NCBI GenBank assembly: GCA_002499445.1
Contig: DALS01000012.1
Coordinates: forward strand, 6,467-70,466
Source of the DNA: Methanosarcina sp. UBA293
GTDB lineage: Archaea > Halobacteriota > Methanosarcinia > Methanosarcinales > Methanosarcinaceae
Direction: 5' to 3'
DNA length: 64,000 nucleotides
Part shown: positions 9,634 through 19,340 of the stretch, in pieces
Numbering within the stretch: position 1 is the stretch's first letter
How the letters are laid out: every line of letters begins with the position of its first letter
The notes under the pieces: generated by a model
Told to the model about the DNA's origin: nothing
Database searches by the model: none
The model's input: the letters and a program-made list of their open reading frames with translations, nothing else
Program-made: the position numbers and the translations under genes

Positions 9634-12600
9634 TCAAATTTTTCCGAGGTTCCGCACGCTTTCTTCCATTGGTTCAGGAGAAAATAGGTTTTTTCCAAGC
9701 CTTGTACTAAACTCCTCAAATATGGATGTGGGAATGTAAAAATCAGGAGGTGGAGGGGTAAGTGTCTCAAGTTCAAGTTCCCCTGCTTTTGGTCTACCAT
9801 GCCTTATTCCGGGTAGGAGCAGGACAGAAACCAAAAACAGGATAAAGACAATATACTCTCTGCCATAAATCGACCATGAAACATGACCTATAAGAGAAAA
9901 AATGTAATTTGTATAGAATGCTGGCCAGGAAATAATTGGAAGGGTTGAAGCTGCCGGATGCGACAGCAGAAGGCTGGACATGAAAAGGAGAATAAGTCCG
10001 AAACTCATTCTTTTGAGCAGGCGGTTTGTCTTTGCATCAAGCCACCATTCCCACCAGGTAGGTCTCAGAGGACCTGTACGGATATTATTAAGGAGCAGAG
10101 CTGCAGGCTTTTTTACCTCGGCTGGAGCTTCCAGTCTCAGGCATTCATCAAGCTTATCCGCAGCTTTTTGGAACCAGTGTGCTCTGCAGTAAAAAAGACC
10201 GAGAAAATAAAGGGCATAAGCTTTAAGTTCATTATCCTGGGACCTCTGCCAGATGGCTGTTTTTTCAAGTTTTCCTGCAGCTGCAAGGAGCATGTACCTG
10301 AATCGTGCACTATTCTCCTCAAGAGAGATTTCTGCATAAATATACCTCGCATATGCGTCCCAGAGCAACAGTCTCCTGTTTTCCGTATCCAGGGCAAGGG
10401 CTCGCCTGAAAGATTCAAGCGCGTCTTCACAAAGCTGTTCCTCAAGTTCTACTCGGCCTTTCAGATTTCTTGAAAATGTATTTTCAGGGGCTTCTGCAAT
10501 CGAGGCTTCGAGCTCCTTCAATGCGCCCCTATTGTTTCCAAGCCTGAAGTAAAGCTCTGCAAGCCCATTTCTGGCGTGGAAATTTTTCGGGTTTATATCG
10601 ATTGCCTTTCTGTACGCTTCGATAGCTCTTTCGAAATCTTCAAGCCTGAAATAGGCAAAGCCAAGCAGGCAAGCAGACAGACCTGAGTTTATCTCATCTG
10701 TTGTTAGCTCTTTCAAGACTGTAACGGCTTTCTCAAACTTCTGCAGTCTTATCAGGGAAAAAGCTTTCATGACTGAAGCCTGCGTGTCTTGAGGGTCAAG
10801 AGCGAGAATCTCATCGAATGCTTTCAGGGTTTTTTCCCATTCTTCACAGTGTGCAAAAACGAGGCCTTTTCCGGAGCATGTAATTTTCTCATTTTTGGAA
10901 AGCTTTCTAGCGCTCTCAAAAGCATCTAAAGCATCCTGATACCTGCCAAGAGCATCTAAAGCAAGCCCTTTAGCGTTCCTGAGTGTTCCAAGCCTATATT
11001 TATTTTCAACAGAGCTCAAGATCTCAGTTTCCTCTTTCTTCCTACTATTTGTTGGTTTTTCTGCCTCAGTGGCTGAATAAATAACTTTTTCTGCATTATT
11101 GAGAGTATCAAGGGCTTCCTCATATTTTCTCAAACAAATTAGAGTAATTCCTTTGCAAATTAAGGGAAAAGGGTTTTCAGAATCTCTTTTCGTGGCATTG
11201 TCAAAAGCTTTAAGTGCTTCATTGTACTCACCAAGCTCGGCAAAAGCAAATCCCCAATATTTCCAGTTTTCATCCTTAATCTCTTCATCAAGAGACTCTC
11301 CTGATAGTTCCACATATTTTTTAAAAGCCGTTTGGAGTTGGCTTTCAAGAACCTCGTCAAAGCTTTTTTCCTGGTGCTTGAGCTGAGAAAGAGCGACTCC
11401 CCGGTTGTAGCGGGCAGGAAGGCTTTCATAATCAAGTTCAAGGAGTGTCTCATAAGCCTCAACAGCTTCCCTATACTTCCCAAGCTTACAGAGCGAATTT
11501 CCCTTCCCATTCAACGCAAAAAGGTTTTCGGAATCAAGCCTGAGAGCCTTCTTGAAGATCTCGATAGCTCTGGAGTAATCTTCGAGCTTATAATATACTT
11601 CACCTAAACCGCTTAGAATGCCGCTATTCTCAGCTCCAAAAGAAAGGGCTTTCTCATAAGCCTGCTGAGCTACGGAAAGCTTCCCCAATGCCAGATAGCA
11701 GCTGCCTGACCCATCCCATCCTTCTGGACTCGAAGGATTGACTTCAAGAATATTTCTGAAAGTATCAAGGGCTTTCTGATATCTTCCAAGAGCCAGCAGG
11801 GCTTTTCCTTTGCCGGTTTCTGCTTCTATAAGAGAGTTATCCAGCTCAAGCGCACTTTCAAAAGCTAAAAGAGCCTCCTCTGGCCTGCCCAATTCCTTAA
11901 GAAGCCTGCCTTTTTCGAGCCTGTTTTTTGCATTTCTGGGCTCAAGAATAAGATTTTTTTCAAAAGCTGAAAGAGCCTCTTCTTTTCTTCCCAGGTTTTT
12001 GAGAATTCTGCCCTGGGTTTCCCAGGCTTCAGCAGATGAAGGTTCGAGTTCTAAGGCCTTTTCGCAGGCTCTCAAAGCTTCTCTCCTTCTACCCAGGGCG
12101 AGGTATGCTTTTGCCTTGCCTTCCCATGCCCCGGTGTGTGAAGGCTCCAGCGTCAGGGTTTTACCATAAGCCTCAAGTGCTTCTTCATTTTTCCCAAGCA
12201 CAGACAGGATTGTTCCTCTATAATACCATGCCTTGAGGTTTTCGGGATTAAACTCGGCAGTTCTAGTAAAAGCCTCAAGTGCTTCTTCATTTCGTGAGAG
12301 CTGTTTTAAAGCAAGCCCACTGTAGTACAGGGCACCAGTATGCTTTTCATCTCTAGCAAGTACACCTTCAAAAGCCTCAAGCGCCTGTTCAGGTAGGTTT
12401 AGGTATCCGAGGGTAATACCCTTTAGGTAACGGCTAGATACATTATCAGGATCAAAATCAAGAGCTCTATTAAAAGCCTGCAGAGCTTCTTCAGGCCTGT
12501 CCAAGTAACGAAGTATATTTCCTCTGTACTGCCATGCAACACTATTCTCAGGGTTTACTTCAAGTATGGTATCAAAAGCCTCAAGTGCTCTCTCAAAGGT

Positions 12601-12681
12601 TTTCTCTGATCCAATCTGATTTTTCAGGTTAAAAAGAGCAAGGGCTTTACTGTACCAGGCTCTGGCATAAAGAAAATTCAT
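9634..12681 (-). CDS. large TPR-repeat membrane protein (TPR paralogue A)
   Basis: A 1015-residue protein made mostly of about 24 tetratricopeptide repeats (residues 1-800), each with the usual A-W-Y and EAL..F.....LDP pattern. Near residue 890 comes a tryptophan-rich juxtamembrane stretch (WWEWWLDAKTN), then two hydrophobic segments with a short loop, and a proline-rich soluble tail. The TPR part probably faces the cytosol as a scaffold. The next gene has the same architecture and a matching juxtamembrane motif, so they are paralogues. ATG at 12681 is preceded by GAGGGCCT. Confidence 0.88.
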   Translation of the reverse strand: MNFLYARAWYSKALALFNLKNQIGSEKTFERALEAFDTILEVNPENSVAWQYRGNILRYLDRPEEALQAFNRALDFDPDNVSSRYLKGITLGYLNLPEQALEAFEGVLARDEKHTGALYYSGLALKQLSRNEEALEAFTRTAEFNPENLKAWYYRGTILSVLGKNEEALEAYGKTLTLEPSHTGAWEGKAKAYLALGRRREALRACEKALELEPSSAEAWETQGRILKNLGRKEEALSAFEKNLILEPRNAKNRLEKGRLLKELGRPEEALLAFESALELDNSLIEAETGKGKALLALGRYQKALDTFRNILEVNPSSPEGWDGSGSCYLALGKLSVAQQAYEKALSFGAENSGILSGLGEVYYKLEDYSRAIEIFKKALRLDSENLFALNGKGNSLCKLGKYREAVEAYETLLELDYESLPARYNRGVALSQLKHQEKSFDEVLESQLQTAFKKYVELSGESLDEEIKDENWKYWGFAFAELGEYNEALKAFDNATKRDSENPFPLICKGITLICLRKYEEALDTLNNAEKVIYSATEAEKPTNSRKKEETEILSSVENKYRLGTLRNAKGLALDALGRYQDALDAFESARKLSKNEKITCSGKGLVFAHCEEWEKTLKAFDEILALDPQDTQASVMKAFSLIRLQKFEKAVTVLKELTTDEINSGLSACLLGFAYFRLEDFERAIEAYRKAIDINPKNFHARNGLAELYFRLGNNRGALKELEASIAEAPENTFSRNLKGRVELEEQLCEDALESFRRALALDTENRRLLLWDAYARYIYAEISLEENSARFRYMLLAAAGKLEKTAIWQRSQDNELKAYALYFLGLFYCRAHWFQKAADKLDECLRLEAPAEVKKPAALLLNNIRTGPLRPTWWEWWLDAKTNRLLKRMSFGLILLFMSSLLLSHPAASTLPIISWPAFYTNYIFSLIGHVSWSIYGREYIVFILFLVSVLLLPGIRHGRPKAGELELETLTPPPPDFYIPTSIFEEFSTRLGKNLFSPEPMEESVRNLGKI

Positions 12682-12850
12682 AGGCCCTCGGAGATCTTTG
12701 GATAAAATTTAATCAACTTAAAATTATTCAATTATATATGATGCATATTATAAATACGGGCGCAGAAGATAGTTACTGATTTAGAAGATTAAGCAAATTT
12801 AGCTCATTTCCAAAGATAAATTAGACTAATCAATTATTTTTTAACTCTCT

Positions 12851-15133
12851 TTACTTTTTTAATATGTCTCGGAGATTAAAAAATAGTATGGTATCTCCAG
12901 TTGTGCTAGATTTGCTACTTATATCTCTTATGGGACGAGCATCCTCAAGATTAAAAGGAGGCATCTCTGGATAAAATTCGACAGCAGAGAACGTGGGCGA
13001 TTGAATCTCTATAGATATATCTTTTCCTGCAATGCGAGTTATTGAAGTAGATATAAGAAGAAAAATTAAAGCTATCTCAGCTAGTAAAAACTGATTTAAA
13101 TTCTCTTTAATATCTTTCCAAATAACATATGCCATTAACGAAAAAATTGTAATAAAAATAACTATGAAAATAATTTGCTTAAATCTTTTATTTGTAGGCG
13201 AGTCCCACCACCAAATGTACCACGGAGGTCTTATCTGGTAGGTCCAGATATTTCCTAGCAGTTTATTTGCAACTTGCTGTGTATTTGTTAGTGAACTCTT
13301 AAGGGGTATGAACTTTGCCAATTTCTCCTTACATAGCTTTAGTCTATCATATACTTTCAAAGGCTCCCATACTACCACGGCCCCCCATATTATCCAAGGC
13401 TTGCGTACTATCACAGGCTTCTCTTTTTCCATTCTTAAGTTAACACAGTCGATTAGTTTTTCTTTGGCTTGTAAATAATTTCCCATTTTACAGTAGCATA
13501 TCCCCAAAAAGTAAAGAGCGTAAGCATCTACCCTGTTATTCTCATGAGATTTTACTTTCTCCAAGTCTCTAACAATAGTAATGAGTTCTTCTTGATATTT
13601 TACAGATTTCTCTCCATAATTATATTTTGCTCTGAGGTATCTAGCATACGCATGCCAGAGAAGATATAAAGAAAATGTTTTATCCCATTTAATAGCCTGG
13701 TCAAATGACTCCATAGCTTCTATATATTTGCTTTTTTCAATATCTATCTGACCTTTAAGGCACCATCCCCATCCCATTCTACGGGCGTATTTGTCAAACT
13801 CCCGCGTACCAAATCGAATTTTTTCACCTGTCTTCTCTATCTCATAAAAATCATTGTCTTTAGTATTTTTTTGTATTTTAGTATATGAAATTAGATAATC
13901 TTTTATTTGTGAATATGCTTCATCTAGGTTTCCGAAATTTAAAAGAAGCCATCCTAGATTATTACGTGTGAATAAATCCGATGGATCTATACTTAAAGCT
14001 CTCTCGAATGCTTCTTTAGCTTTTGTTGGCTCATTAAGTCTATAAAACACTATACCTTTTAGATTTAGAGTCTCAATATCATCAGGATTTTGTTCCAATG
14101 CTTGCAAGAAACATTTATATGCTTCTTTATAATGGTTGTGCGAACCCAGTTTTAAATGTGAAAGCCCTCTCATACTCAGTGCGTGAAAAATATTATTCTT
14201 TTTGCATTTTTCTTCATTAGTTTTTTCACAGTTTTCTTCAATATTTTTTTTCTTAGACTTTCCTTCGTTTTCAAGGGCTTTTTTAAAAGCTTTTATTGCT
14301 TTGGGATACTCTTCAAGAAAATAATAAGTCATACCCTCATTGAATCTTATGTTATAGGCTTCTGGAGCTAATTTAGTAGCTTTATCACATGCTTTATATG
14401 CTTCTTTTACCAATATGTCACAACATCTCAATTTAGCTAGTAATATTGCTTTATATATATAGGGCAGAGGATCTTCGTTTTTATCATTTTCCTTCACTTT
14501 AATAGCTCTATCGAACATTTCACACGCTTTATCATACTGCTTGCACTCGTAGTGAATTAAACCGACACTTTTTAAAGTGTCTAAAGTCTCTGAATCTTCA
14601 GGTTGAGGATCAATTATATTACTAAATACTTCTATTGCTTTATTATATTCTTTAAGTAAATAATAGACAATGCCCAGTTTTTTTATGACGCTATTATTTT
14701 TTTGGCTTCCGTTTTCATCTCTTATTTTCTCCAGTTTTTCTTTAGATTCTTTTAACATATCTTCTACATGATTTGGTAAAATACAGTATCTCTTCTGCAG
14801 TTCTTCTTCAAATTTTCTTAGAGTTATTCCTGCAAAACACAGTATTTCAGCAACGTGTTCAGATCTTTCAGAGAGAAATGCGGTACTTACTGCATGTTGA
14901 GTATGTTTCTGACAAATATTTAAAATATCTAAAGCTTGACAAAAAGAATTGTACGCTTCATCGTATTCTTCGAGAAAATAATGCGCTATTCCTTTGAACT
15001 TTAATGCTTGAATCTGATTTTTATTATACTTGGAGGACTCTTTTTTAAAAAATTTTATAGATTCTTTATACTTCCCTTGAAAAAAATAATTATAACCTAT
15101 GTTATAGTCATCTTTTGTACCTAACGGATTCAT
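12851..15133 (-). CDS. TPR-repeat membrane protein (TPR paralogue B)
   Basis: A 760-residue protein with about ten TPRs, many in Lys/Asn-rich diverged form. It ends like its neighbour: WYIWWWDSPTN, two membrane helices, then a soluble tail with EFYPEMPP, comparable to the neighbour's DFYIPTS. Codon use is more A/T-rich than in paralogue A, which points to faster divergence or separate ancestry. No enzymatic motif is visible; a scaffold role at the membrane is inferred. Confidence 0.85.
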   Translation of the reverse strand: MNPLGTKDDYNIGYNYFFQGKYKESIKFFKKESSKYNKNQIQALKFKGIAHYFLEEYDEAYNSFCQALDILNICQKHTQHAVSTAFLSERSEHVAEILCFAGITLRKFEEELQKRYCILPNHVEDMLKESKEKLEKIRDENGSQKNNSVIKKLGIVYYLLKEYNKAIEVFSNIIDPQPEDSETLDTLKSVGLIHYECKQYDKACEMFDRAIKVKENDKNEDPLPYIYKAILLAKLRCCDILVKEAYKACDKATKLAPEAYNIRFNEGMTYYFLEEYPKAIKAFKKALENEGKSKKKNIEENCEKTNEEKCKKNNIFHALSMRGLSHLKLGSHNHYKEAYKCFLQALEQNPDDIETLNLKGIVFYRLNEPTKAKEAFERALSIDPSDLFTRNNLGWLLLNFGNLDEAYSQIKDYLISYTKIQKNTKDNDFYEIEKTGEKIRFGTREFDKYARRMGWGWCLKGQIDIEKSKYIEAMESFDQAIKWDKTFSLYLLWHAYARYLRAKYNYGEKSVKYQEELITIVRDLEKVKSHENNRVDAYALYFLGICYCKMGNYLQAKEKLIDCVNLRMEKEKPVIVRKPWIIWGAVVVWEPLKVYDRLKLCKEKLAKFIPLKSSLTNTQQVANKLLGNIWTYQIRPPWYIWWWDSPTNKRFKQIIFIVIFITIFSLMAYVIWKDIKENLNQFLLAEIALIFLLISTSITRIAGKDISIEIQSPTFSAVEFYPEMPPFNLEDARPIRDISSKSSTTGDTILFFNLRDILKK

Positions 15134-15433
15134 ATAAACGCCTTAAGGACTATAATAAGACTGCAATATATGTTTATGTGCTAAAATATATATTAGTTAT
15201 AATATAAAAACTGTCGGAAACCGTTTTCCTTAAAATAAATAGTCCTTATAAAAAATGATACTTAACTAATATTGTTACTGAAAATTAGACACAGTGAACT
15301 AGATTTTGAAATCATAAAGAATTTTTAACATTTTGAGCCTATATGGGAGAACCTGAGGCAGTGCCTTGAATTTGCTGTAAATTTGAAGTCAAGTTCTTGA
15401 GGAGGAAGAAGTCATTGAAGGAGGAAATGAGTG

Positions 15434-15462
15434 AAAAAAACCGCAGGCAATCTCCTGCGGTT
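15434..15462 (-). terminator. hairpin and T-run terminator of the ribosomal/RNAP operon
   Basis: On the minus strand AACCGCAGG pairs with CCTGCGGTT across a 6-nt loop (15439-15462) and runs straight into seven T residues (15434-15440), 40 nt past the rps27ae stop. This looks like an intrinsic terminator, and archaeal RNA polymerase does terminate at T-runs. Confidence 0.75.
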
Positions 15463-15500
15463 CGGATTAAAAAAAGAGTCAGATTGATTCTTAAAATGGA

Positions 15501-15650
15501 TTACTTCTTGAATTCAGTATAGCCACACTTTCCGCAGGCGAGGCGGTTTTTGTGATCTGCGAGGAATGTACCTGGTCCACATCTAGGACAGAACTGTTTG
15601 ATTCTGGTTACGGAGTCACCCTGGACTTTGTAGTAATCTTTAACTGCCAT
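15501..15650 (-). CDS. rps27ae: 30S ribosomal protein S27ae
   Basis: A 49-residue zinc-ribbon ribosomal protein with CPRC at 21-24 and CGKC at 39-42; starts MAVKDYYKVQ and ends TEFKK. It is the last gene of the aIF2 gamma-rpo7-spt4 operon, 15 nt after rps24e, and is followed by a terminator hairpin. The pairing with S24e is conserved across archaea. Confidence 0.95.
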   Translation of the reverse strand: MAVKDYYKVQGDSVTRIKQFCPRCGPGTFLADHKNRLACGKCGYTEFKK

Positions 15651-15665
15651 ATATACGCACCTCGC

Positions 15666-15971
15666 TTAAGCCTCTTCTCCCTCTGTCTCCGTTCCCGGAA
15701 TAGCGTTTCTCTTCAGGACGTATTCCAGTTCTACTTCCTTCATGCGCTCGGCATTTTCGTAGATCTTGGCATAGCCTTTACCCTCCTTCATACCATATTC
15801 GGTTTTTATTCTCTGGATTACCAGTAGTTCAAGAGGGGCATTCAGCATTGCAGCGAGTTTATTCCTGACGTCATTTCTGGAAGGAGTCGAACCTTCATAT
15901 TTCACAATGAAATCCAGTTCCCTTCGATTTAAAAGTGGATTTTCCTTATCTTTAAGAATTTTTATGTCCAT
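15666..15971 (-). CDS. rps24e: 30S ribosomal protein S24e
   Basis: A 101-residue small-subunit protein. The N-terminal strand MDIKILKDKENPLLNRREL and the central PSRNDVRNKLAAML and GYAKIYE segments are typical of S24e. It overlaps the end of the dephospho-CoA kinase gene by 20 nt, consistent with translational coupling. Confidence 0.96.
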   Translation of the reverse strand: MDIKILKDKENPLLNRRELDFIVKYEGSTPSRNDVRNKLAAMLNAPLELLVIQRIKTEYGMKEGKGYAKIYENAERMKEVELEYVLKRNAIPGTETEGEEA

Positions 15972-16539
15972 CTAAAATTCTCCGTATTTTATCCAATTCG
16001 TGATTCTGATTTTTGCTGATGAGTTTCTCAAAGAGAGTTCTTATCTCTCCTTTTTTCTCCTCAGTAACCTTTACAAAGACCACACCTTCATCGGGTTGTC
16101 CGTACAGAACTACAGAACCCAAAGGAGCCAGAAGAATTACAGGAAGGGTTGCCAGATCTTCTTCTCCCCTTACAAAGATTCTGAGAGGTTTTTCGGAAGC
16201 AAATGCTTCGCAAAGGATTCTAACCAACTCATCAGTAATAATACCTGCAGGATTGTCTACAGACACTTCGTCATAAATCTTGTCCATATTCCGGGCTGAC
16301 ATATCACTGGAAACCGGCTTTCTTTTGGTGCGGTTGTCCACAATACAAATATCCGGAATAATCCCGGCTTCGAGCAGGTGAAAAGTAGTAACATCCCCCA
16401 CGGATATAAGTTTTGTGGGGCTTGCAATTTCTCCTATAAATTTCTCTATAGTATCCCTGCCCTTACCCCTGTAAAGCGTACCCAGGGGTCTCTTCATAAG
16501 TGGACGGAGCTCTCTTGGGAGCTCGATATGAACACTCAA
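15952..16539 (-). CDS. GTP-dependent dephospho-CoA kinase (DUF359)
   Basis: A 195-residue member of the DUF359 family, shown in Thermococcus to phosphorylate dephospho-CoA with GTP, the last step of archaeal CoA synthesis. Visible family features are the PLGTLYRGKG start, ISVGDVTT, DNRTKR and FVRGEEDLATLP. The start is TTG at 16539 with AAGGTG 7 nt upstream. It sits directly after spt4. Confidence 0.92.
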   Translation of the reverse strand: MSVHIELPRELRPLMKRPLGTLYRGKGRDTIEKFIGEIASPTKLISVGDVTTFHLLEAGIIPDICIVDNRTKRKPVSSDMSARNMDKIYDEVSVDNPAGIITDELVRILCEAFASEKPLRIFVRGEEDLATLPVILLAPLGSVVLYGQPDEGVVFVKVTEEKKGEIRTLFEKLISKNQNHELDKIRRILDGHKNS

Positions 16540-16540
16540 A

Positions 16541-16726
16541 TCAGCGCACCTTCAGAGCAAATCTATCCGGAATGTCAACTCCAAGTTTTTTTGCTATTTC
16601 TGAGCGTTCAGCATCCAGGATAATTACAAGCCCACTCCATTCTTCTGCAAGGTCTGATGTCCCACAGATCAGGCAGGTTTGCCCTTCTAAGAGTCTCATA
16701 CAGTGTCGACACGCTCTTTCTGCCAT
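16541..16726 (-). CDS. spt4: transcription elongation factor Spt4 (RpoE'')
   Basis: A 61-residue zinc-ribbon protein with CRHC (Cys6, Cys9) and CLIC (Cys18, Cys21), followed by EWSGLVIILD. It partners Spt5 to close the RNA polymerase clamp and aid processivity. It lies between rpo7 and the dephospho-CoA kinase gene, as in many euryarchaea. Confidence 0.95.
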   Translation of the reverse strand: MAERACRHCMRLLEGQTCLICGTSDLAEEWSGLVIILDAERSEIAKKLGVDIPDRFALKVR

Positions 16727-16742
16727 ACAAATTCTCTCCTAT

Positions 16743-17330
16743 TCAAGCAGTCCCTTCAGTTACAGCTTCACGGGACTGCTGCTTCTTTTTGCGGGCTTCT
16801 TCAAGCCATTGCAACTTTCCAAGGGCAGTCTGGCGCATTGTAAGTCCTATTTTACTTTCTTTAGGTTCCCGCTCGTTGATACTTACAGCGACAACCCTGG
16901 CTCTTACATGGTCGCCTTCGGAAATTGACTTGCCTCCGCTCTTTGTCACAAGCCTTGCGTTCTTCGCATCATATGAAATAAAATCATCCGTAATCTGGCT
17001 GACGTGAAGCAATCCATCCATTGGCCCAATCCCTACGAAAACTCCGAAACCAACGGTCTCAACAACTTCACCTTCAATAATTTCCTGAAGCTCTGGCACA
17101 AACATTATCGCTTCGAATGTCACATCATAGTATACTGCCCCGTCTCCTATGAGGATGTGCCCTTCCCCTATCTCGACGATCTTGCAAACTGCGACAAGGG
17201 AACCAAGTTTTTTGTCAACCTGTCCCTCAAGTTTTTCTCTTAACGCGTTTTTAACAGTAGGCATCACCTCTTCCCCTAACAGGGTAGGAGGGACACGGAC
17301 TGTATCAACGAGTTTCATCATTTTATACAT
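16743..17330 (-). CDS. rpo7: DNA-directed RNA polymerase subunit Rpo7 (RpoE')
   Basis: A 195-residue Rpo7/RpoE1 subunit, forming with Rpo4 the stalk that binds nascent RNA. The N-terminal RNP-like half (VRVPPTLLG, GDGAVYYDVTFEAI) and the C-terminal S1 domain (GFGVFVGIGPMDGLLHVSQI) are both present. A GGTGATT site precedes the ATG at 17330. It is co-oriented with the PIN-aIF2 gamma pair upstream. Confidence 0.96.
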   Translation of the reverse strand: MYKMMKLVDTVRVPPTLLGEEVMPTVKNALREKLEGQVDKKLGSLVAVCKIVEIGEGHILIGDGAVYYDVTFEAIMFVPELQEIIEGEVVETVGFGVFVGIGPMDGLLHVSQITDDFISYDAKNARLVTKSGGKSISEGDHVRARVVAVSINEREPKESKIGLTMRQTALGKLQWLEEARKKKQQSREAVTEGTA

Positions 17331-17389
17331 CTGCTAATCACCCGTAAACACAATCAATTCAATGCTGCCCAGTAAAATAATGTGATTTT

Positions 17390-17758
17390 TCAGACAAAGT
17401 CCAGTTTGTTTTTCTGGCGCAGGGATATGGTCTGGATCCCTTCTTCGGCAAGCCTGCGCTTCAGCCCTATGTCGTTTGTCAGGACAGCCGCTCCCATTTT
17501 TTTTGCCAGCCTGAGAATTACATCATCCGCAGGCCCCATAGCATCAGGTATACGCTCGCATCTGTCCATCATGGATCTGGCGACCTTTGCAGCTGTTTTG
17601 TTCAAACCTCTTTCCCGCTTTATGAGCTTTTCTATCTCTAATGCTACAGCCTCAGGCACAAAAAATTCGTCAAATCCCAGTCTTTTCAGTTCTTCAAAAA
17701 TATCCACGCCGAACTGGATTGGGATCATAAACCCGTTAGTGTCGATTATAACCTTCAA
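17390..17758 (-). CDS. PIN-domain protein (Fcf1/VapC9-like)
   Basis: A 122-residue PIN nuclease fold with Asp residues at DTNGFMI (N-terminal), a central Glu, PADD and TNDIGL, the usual acidic metal site. Archaeal members resemble the eukaryotic Fcf1/Utp23 ribosome-biogenesis nucleases and are commonly coded next to aIF2 gamma. No antitoxin partner is present, so an rRNA-processing role is likelier than a toxin. Its ATG overlaps the aIF2 gamma stop by 4 nt. Confidence 0.88.
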   Translation of the reverse strand: MKVIIDTNGFMIPIQFGVDIFEELKRLGFDEFFVPEAVALEIEKLIKRERGLNKTAAKVARSMMDRCERIPDAMGPADDVILRLAKKMGAAVLTNDIGLKRRLAEEGIQTISLRQKNKLDFV

Positions 17759-18981
17759 CTCTTAATTACCCCTACTCCAATGAGCCGCCAGCGAGAGTCA
17801 ATTCTCCTGCTGATAGCAACCCTTGACCCTATGGCTACGCTGATTGGGCGTTTAAGGGCCACTTCAGCTTCGTTTTTCCGGGCGCTTGTAACAACTCCGA
17901 CTGTGGTTGCGGTTCCTATATTGAGCATAAGGGGTTCACTGGTCTTTATTTCATTGATTTTTTCTTCCCTTGTAACTCCCACTACCCTCTCAAGCAGGTG
18001 TAGTTCCATGACAAACTGGTGCCTGGTCTCAGGAAGAGTACCGGGTGCGCCTGCAATCTGTCCTGTTAAAGAGTCACCTTTTGTTAGGGTAGGGTCAAGA
18101 TAAGTTCCGACAGCCAGAAGACCACCAGGAGTTGCTTCTTCTACTTTTGTTGTGCCTGCAAAGATGGATGTAACTGTTGTCAGAATTGGAACCCATTTTG
18201 TAGTGCCTTCGGTTGTAATCTTGATCCCGGGCCTTATCTCTAGTTCATCTCCAGGGCGAAGGACTCCTTCGGTAAGAGTGCCTCCTATAACTCCTCCATG
18301 GATTTCGTCAATTGAAGCTCCTGGCTTATTGATGTCAAATGAGCGTGCAATTAACATACTGGCAGGTTTATCCAGCTTGTGTAAAGGAGTAGGGATCTCT
18401 GTTTCCAGAGCATCGATAAGAATATCAATATTAATGTTCTGCTGGGCTGAGACCGGGATTATAGGTGCATTTTCTGCAACCGTGCCTTTAACAAATTCCT
18501 TTATCTGCTGATAATTCTCAATAATGCGTTCTCTGGACACAAGGTCGATCTTATTTTGCACTATTACTATATTTTTTATACCTATTATATCCAGTGCCAT
18601 TAGATGTTCTTTCGTCTGGGGCTGTGGGCAGTTTTCGTTTGCTGCAATTACCAGCACTGCTCCGTCCATAATCGCGGCACCAGAGAGCATAGTTGCCATC
18701 AAGGTTTCGTGGCCAGGGGCATCTACAAAGGATACAATCCTGTGTTCTTCTGTCTTTTCTCCACAGTTAGGGCAAGTCTTTTCCACAGTGTAACATTGAG
18801 GAGAAGGGCATTTGGGACACATCATGAATTGGGAATCTGCATACCCCAGTCTGATAGAAATTCCTCTTTTTACTTCCTCACTATGTGTATCTGTCCAAGA
18901 ACCTGATAAGGCTCTAACAAGTGTAGTTTTTCCATGGTCGACATGTCCTACCATGCCGATATTAACACTAGGTTGACTCAA
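17755..18981 (-). CDS. eif2g: translation initiation factor aIF2 subunit gamma
   Basis: The GTPase subunit that carries initiator Met-tRNA to the small subunit. G1 GHVDHGKTT (12-20), DAPGHE, NKID and SAQ motifs are intact. A zinc knuckle CPKC...CPNC is inserted after the switch I region, as usual for eIF2 gamma. Length 408 fits the family. It leads the operon running to rps27ae. Confidence 0.97.
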   Translation of the reverse strand: MSQPSVNIGMVGHVDHGKTTLVRALSGSWTDTHSEEVKRGISIRLGYADSQFMMCPKCPSPQCYTVEKTCPNCGEKTEEHRIVSFVDAPGHETLMATMLSGAAIMDGAVLVIAANENCPQPQTKEHLMALDIIGIKNIVIVQNKIDLVSRERIIENYQQIKEFVKGTVAENAPIIPVSAQQNINIDILIDALETEIPTPLHKLDKPASMLIARSFDINKPGASIDEIHGGVIGGTLTEGVLRPGDELEIRPGIKITTEGTTKWVPILTTVTSIFAGTTKVEEATPGGLLAVGTYLDPTLTKGDSLTGQIAGAPGTLPETRHQFVMELHLLERVVGVTREEKINEIKTSEPLMLNIGTATTVGVVTSARKNEAEVALKRPISVAIGSRVAISRRIDSRWRLIGVGVIKS

Positions 18982-19340
18982 GTTGTAATTTCCTCCAGTA
19001 AGGTAAAGCTGATCCGATATAAGGGTAGGTCTTTATCCAAAATCTGCATTATAAAAATTTTGAACTAATCTTTCTAGTGGATCCACAGATTCAAACTATG
19101 AATCCATCTGATCTACAATTAATAACGTAGTAACAATGTAATTCTGATTAAAGTGAATTTCTTAAGCCGAATTATTTCCAGGCTATCTATATTCCGGATT
19201 TCCAGTTGTGGAAATCCGGACAAGTCCATTCATTATAATCTTTATAGAAACCTAAAGCTTGCAGATTCAGGTGTCACTTTTAAAGTTTACGGTATTCTGC
19301 ATAAATTCATATCTATTAATGCCGGAAAGCCTTAATAAAT
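18982..19340. other. intergenic spacer with a strong hairpin
   Basis: This region lies between purP and aIF2 gamma, both on the minus strand, and should hold the operon promoter. It contains one perfect hairpin (listed separately) and no supported gene. Confidence 0.5.
19194..19219. promoter_or_regulatory. perfect 10-bp hairpin between purP and aIF2 gamma
   Basis: CCGGATTTCC and GGAAATCCGG pair perfectly across a 6-nt loop, 120 nt after the purP stop. It has no T-run on either side. It could stabilise the purP 3' end or act in the aIF2 gamma leader. Confidence 0.5.

Noticed and set aside
3097..12763. Shared 12-mer AAATACGGGCGC at 3097 and 12752, each after a TATA-like run
   Set aside because: Many shared 12-mers are expected by chance within 64 kb; no further similarity around them.
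17390..17758. PIN protein as a VapC toxin
   Set aside because: No antitoxin gene beside it and a conserved place behind aIF2 gamma; a housekeeping role fits better.
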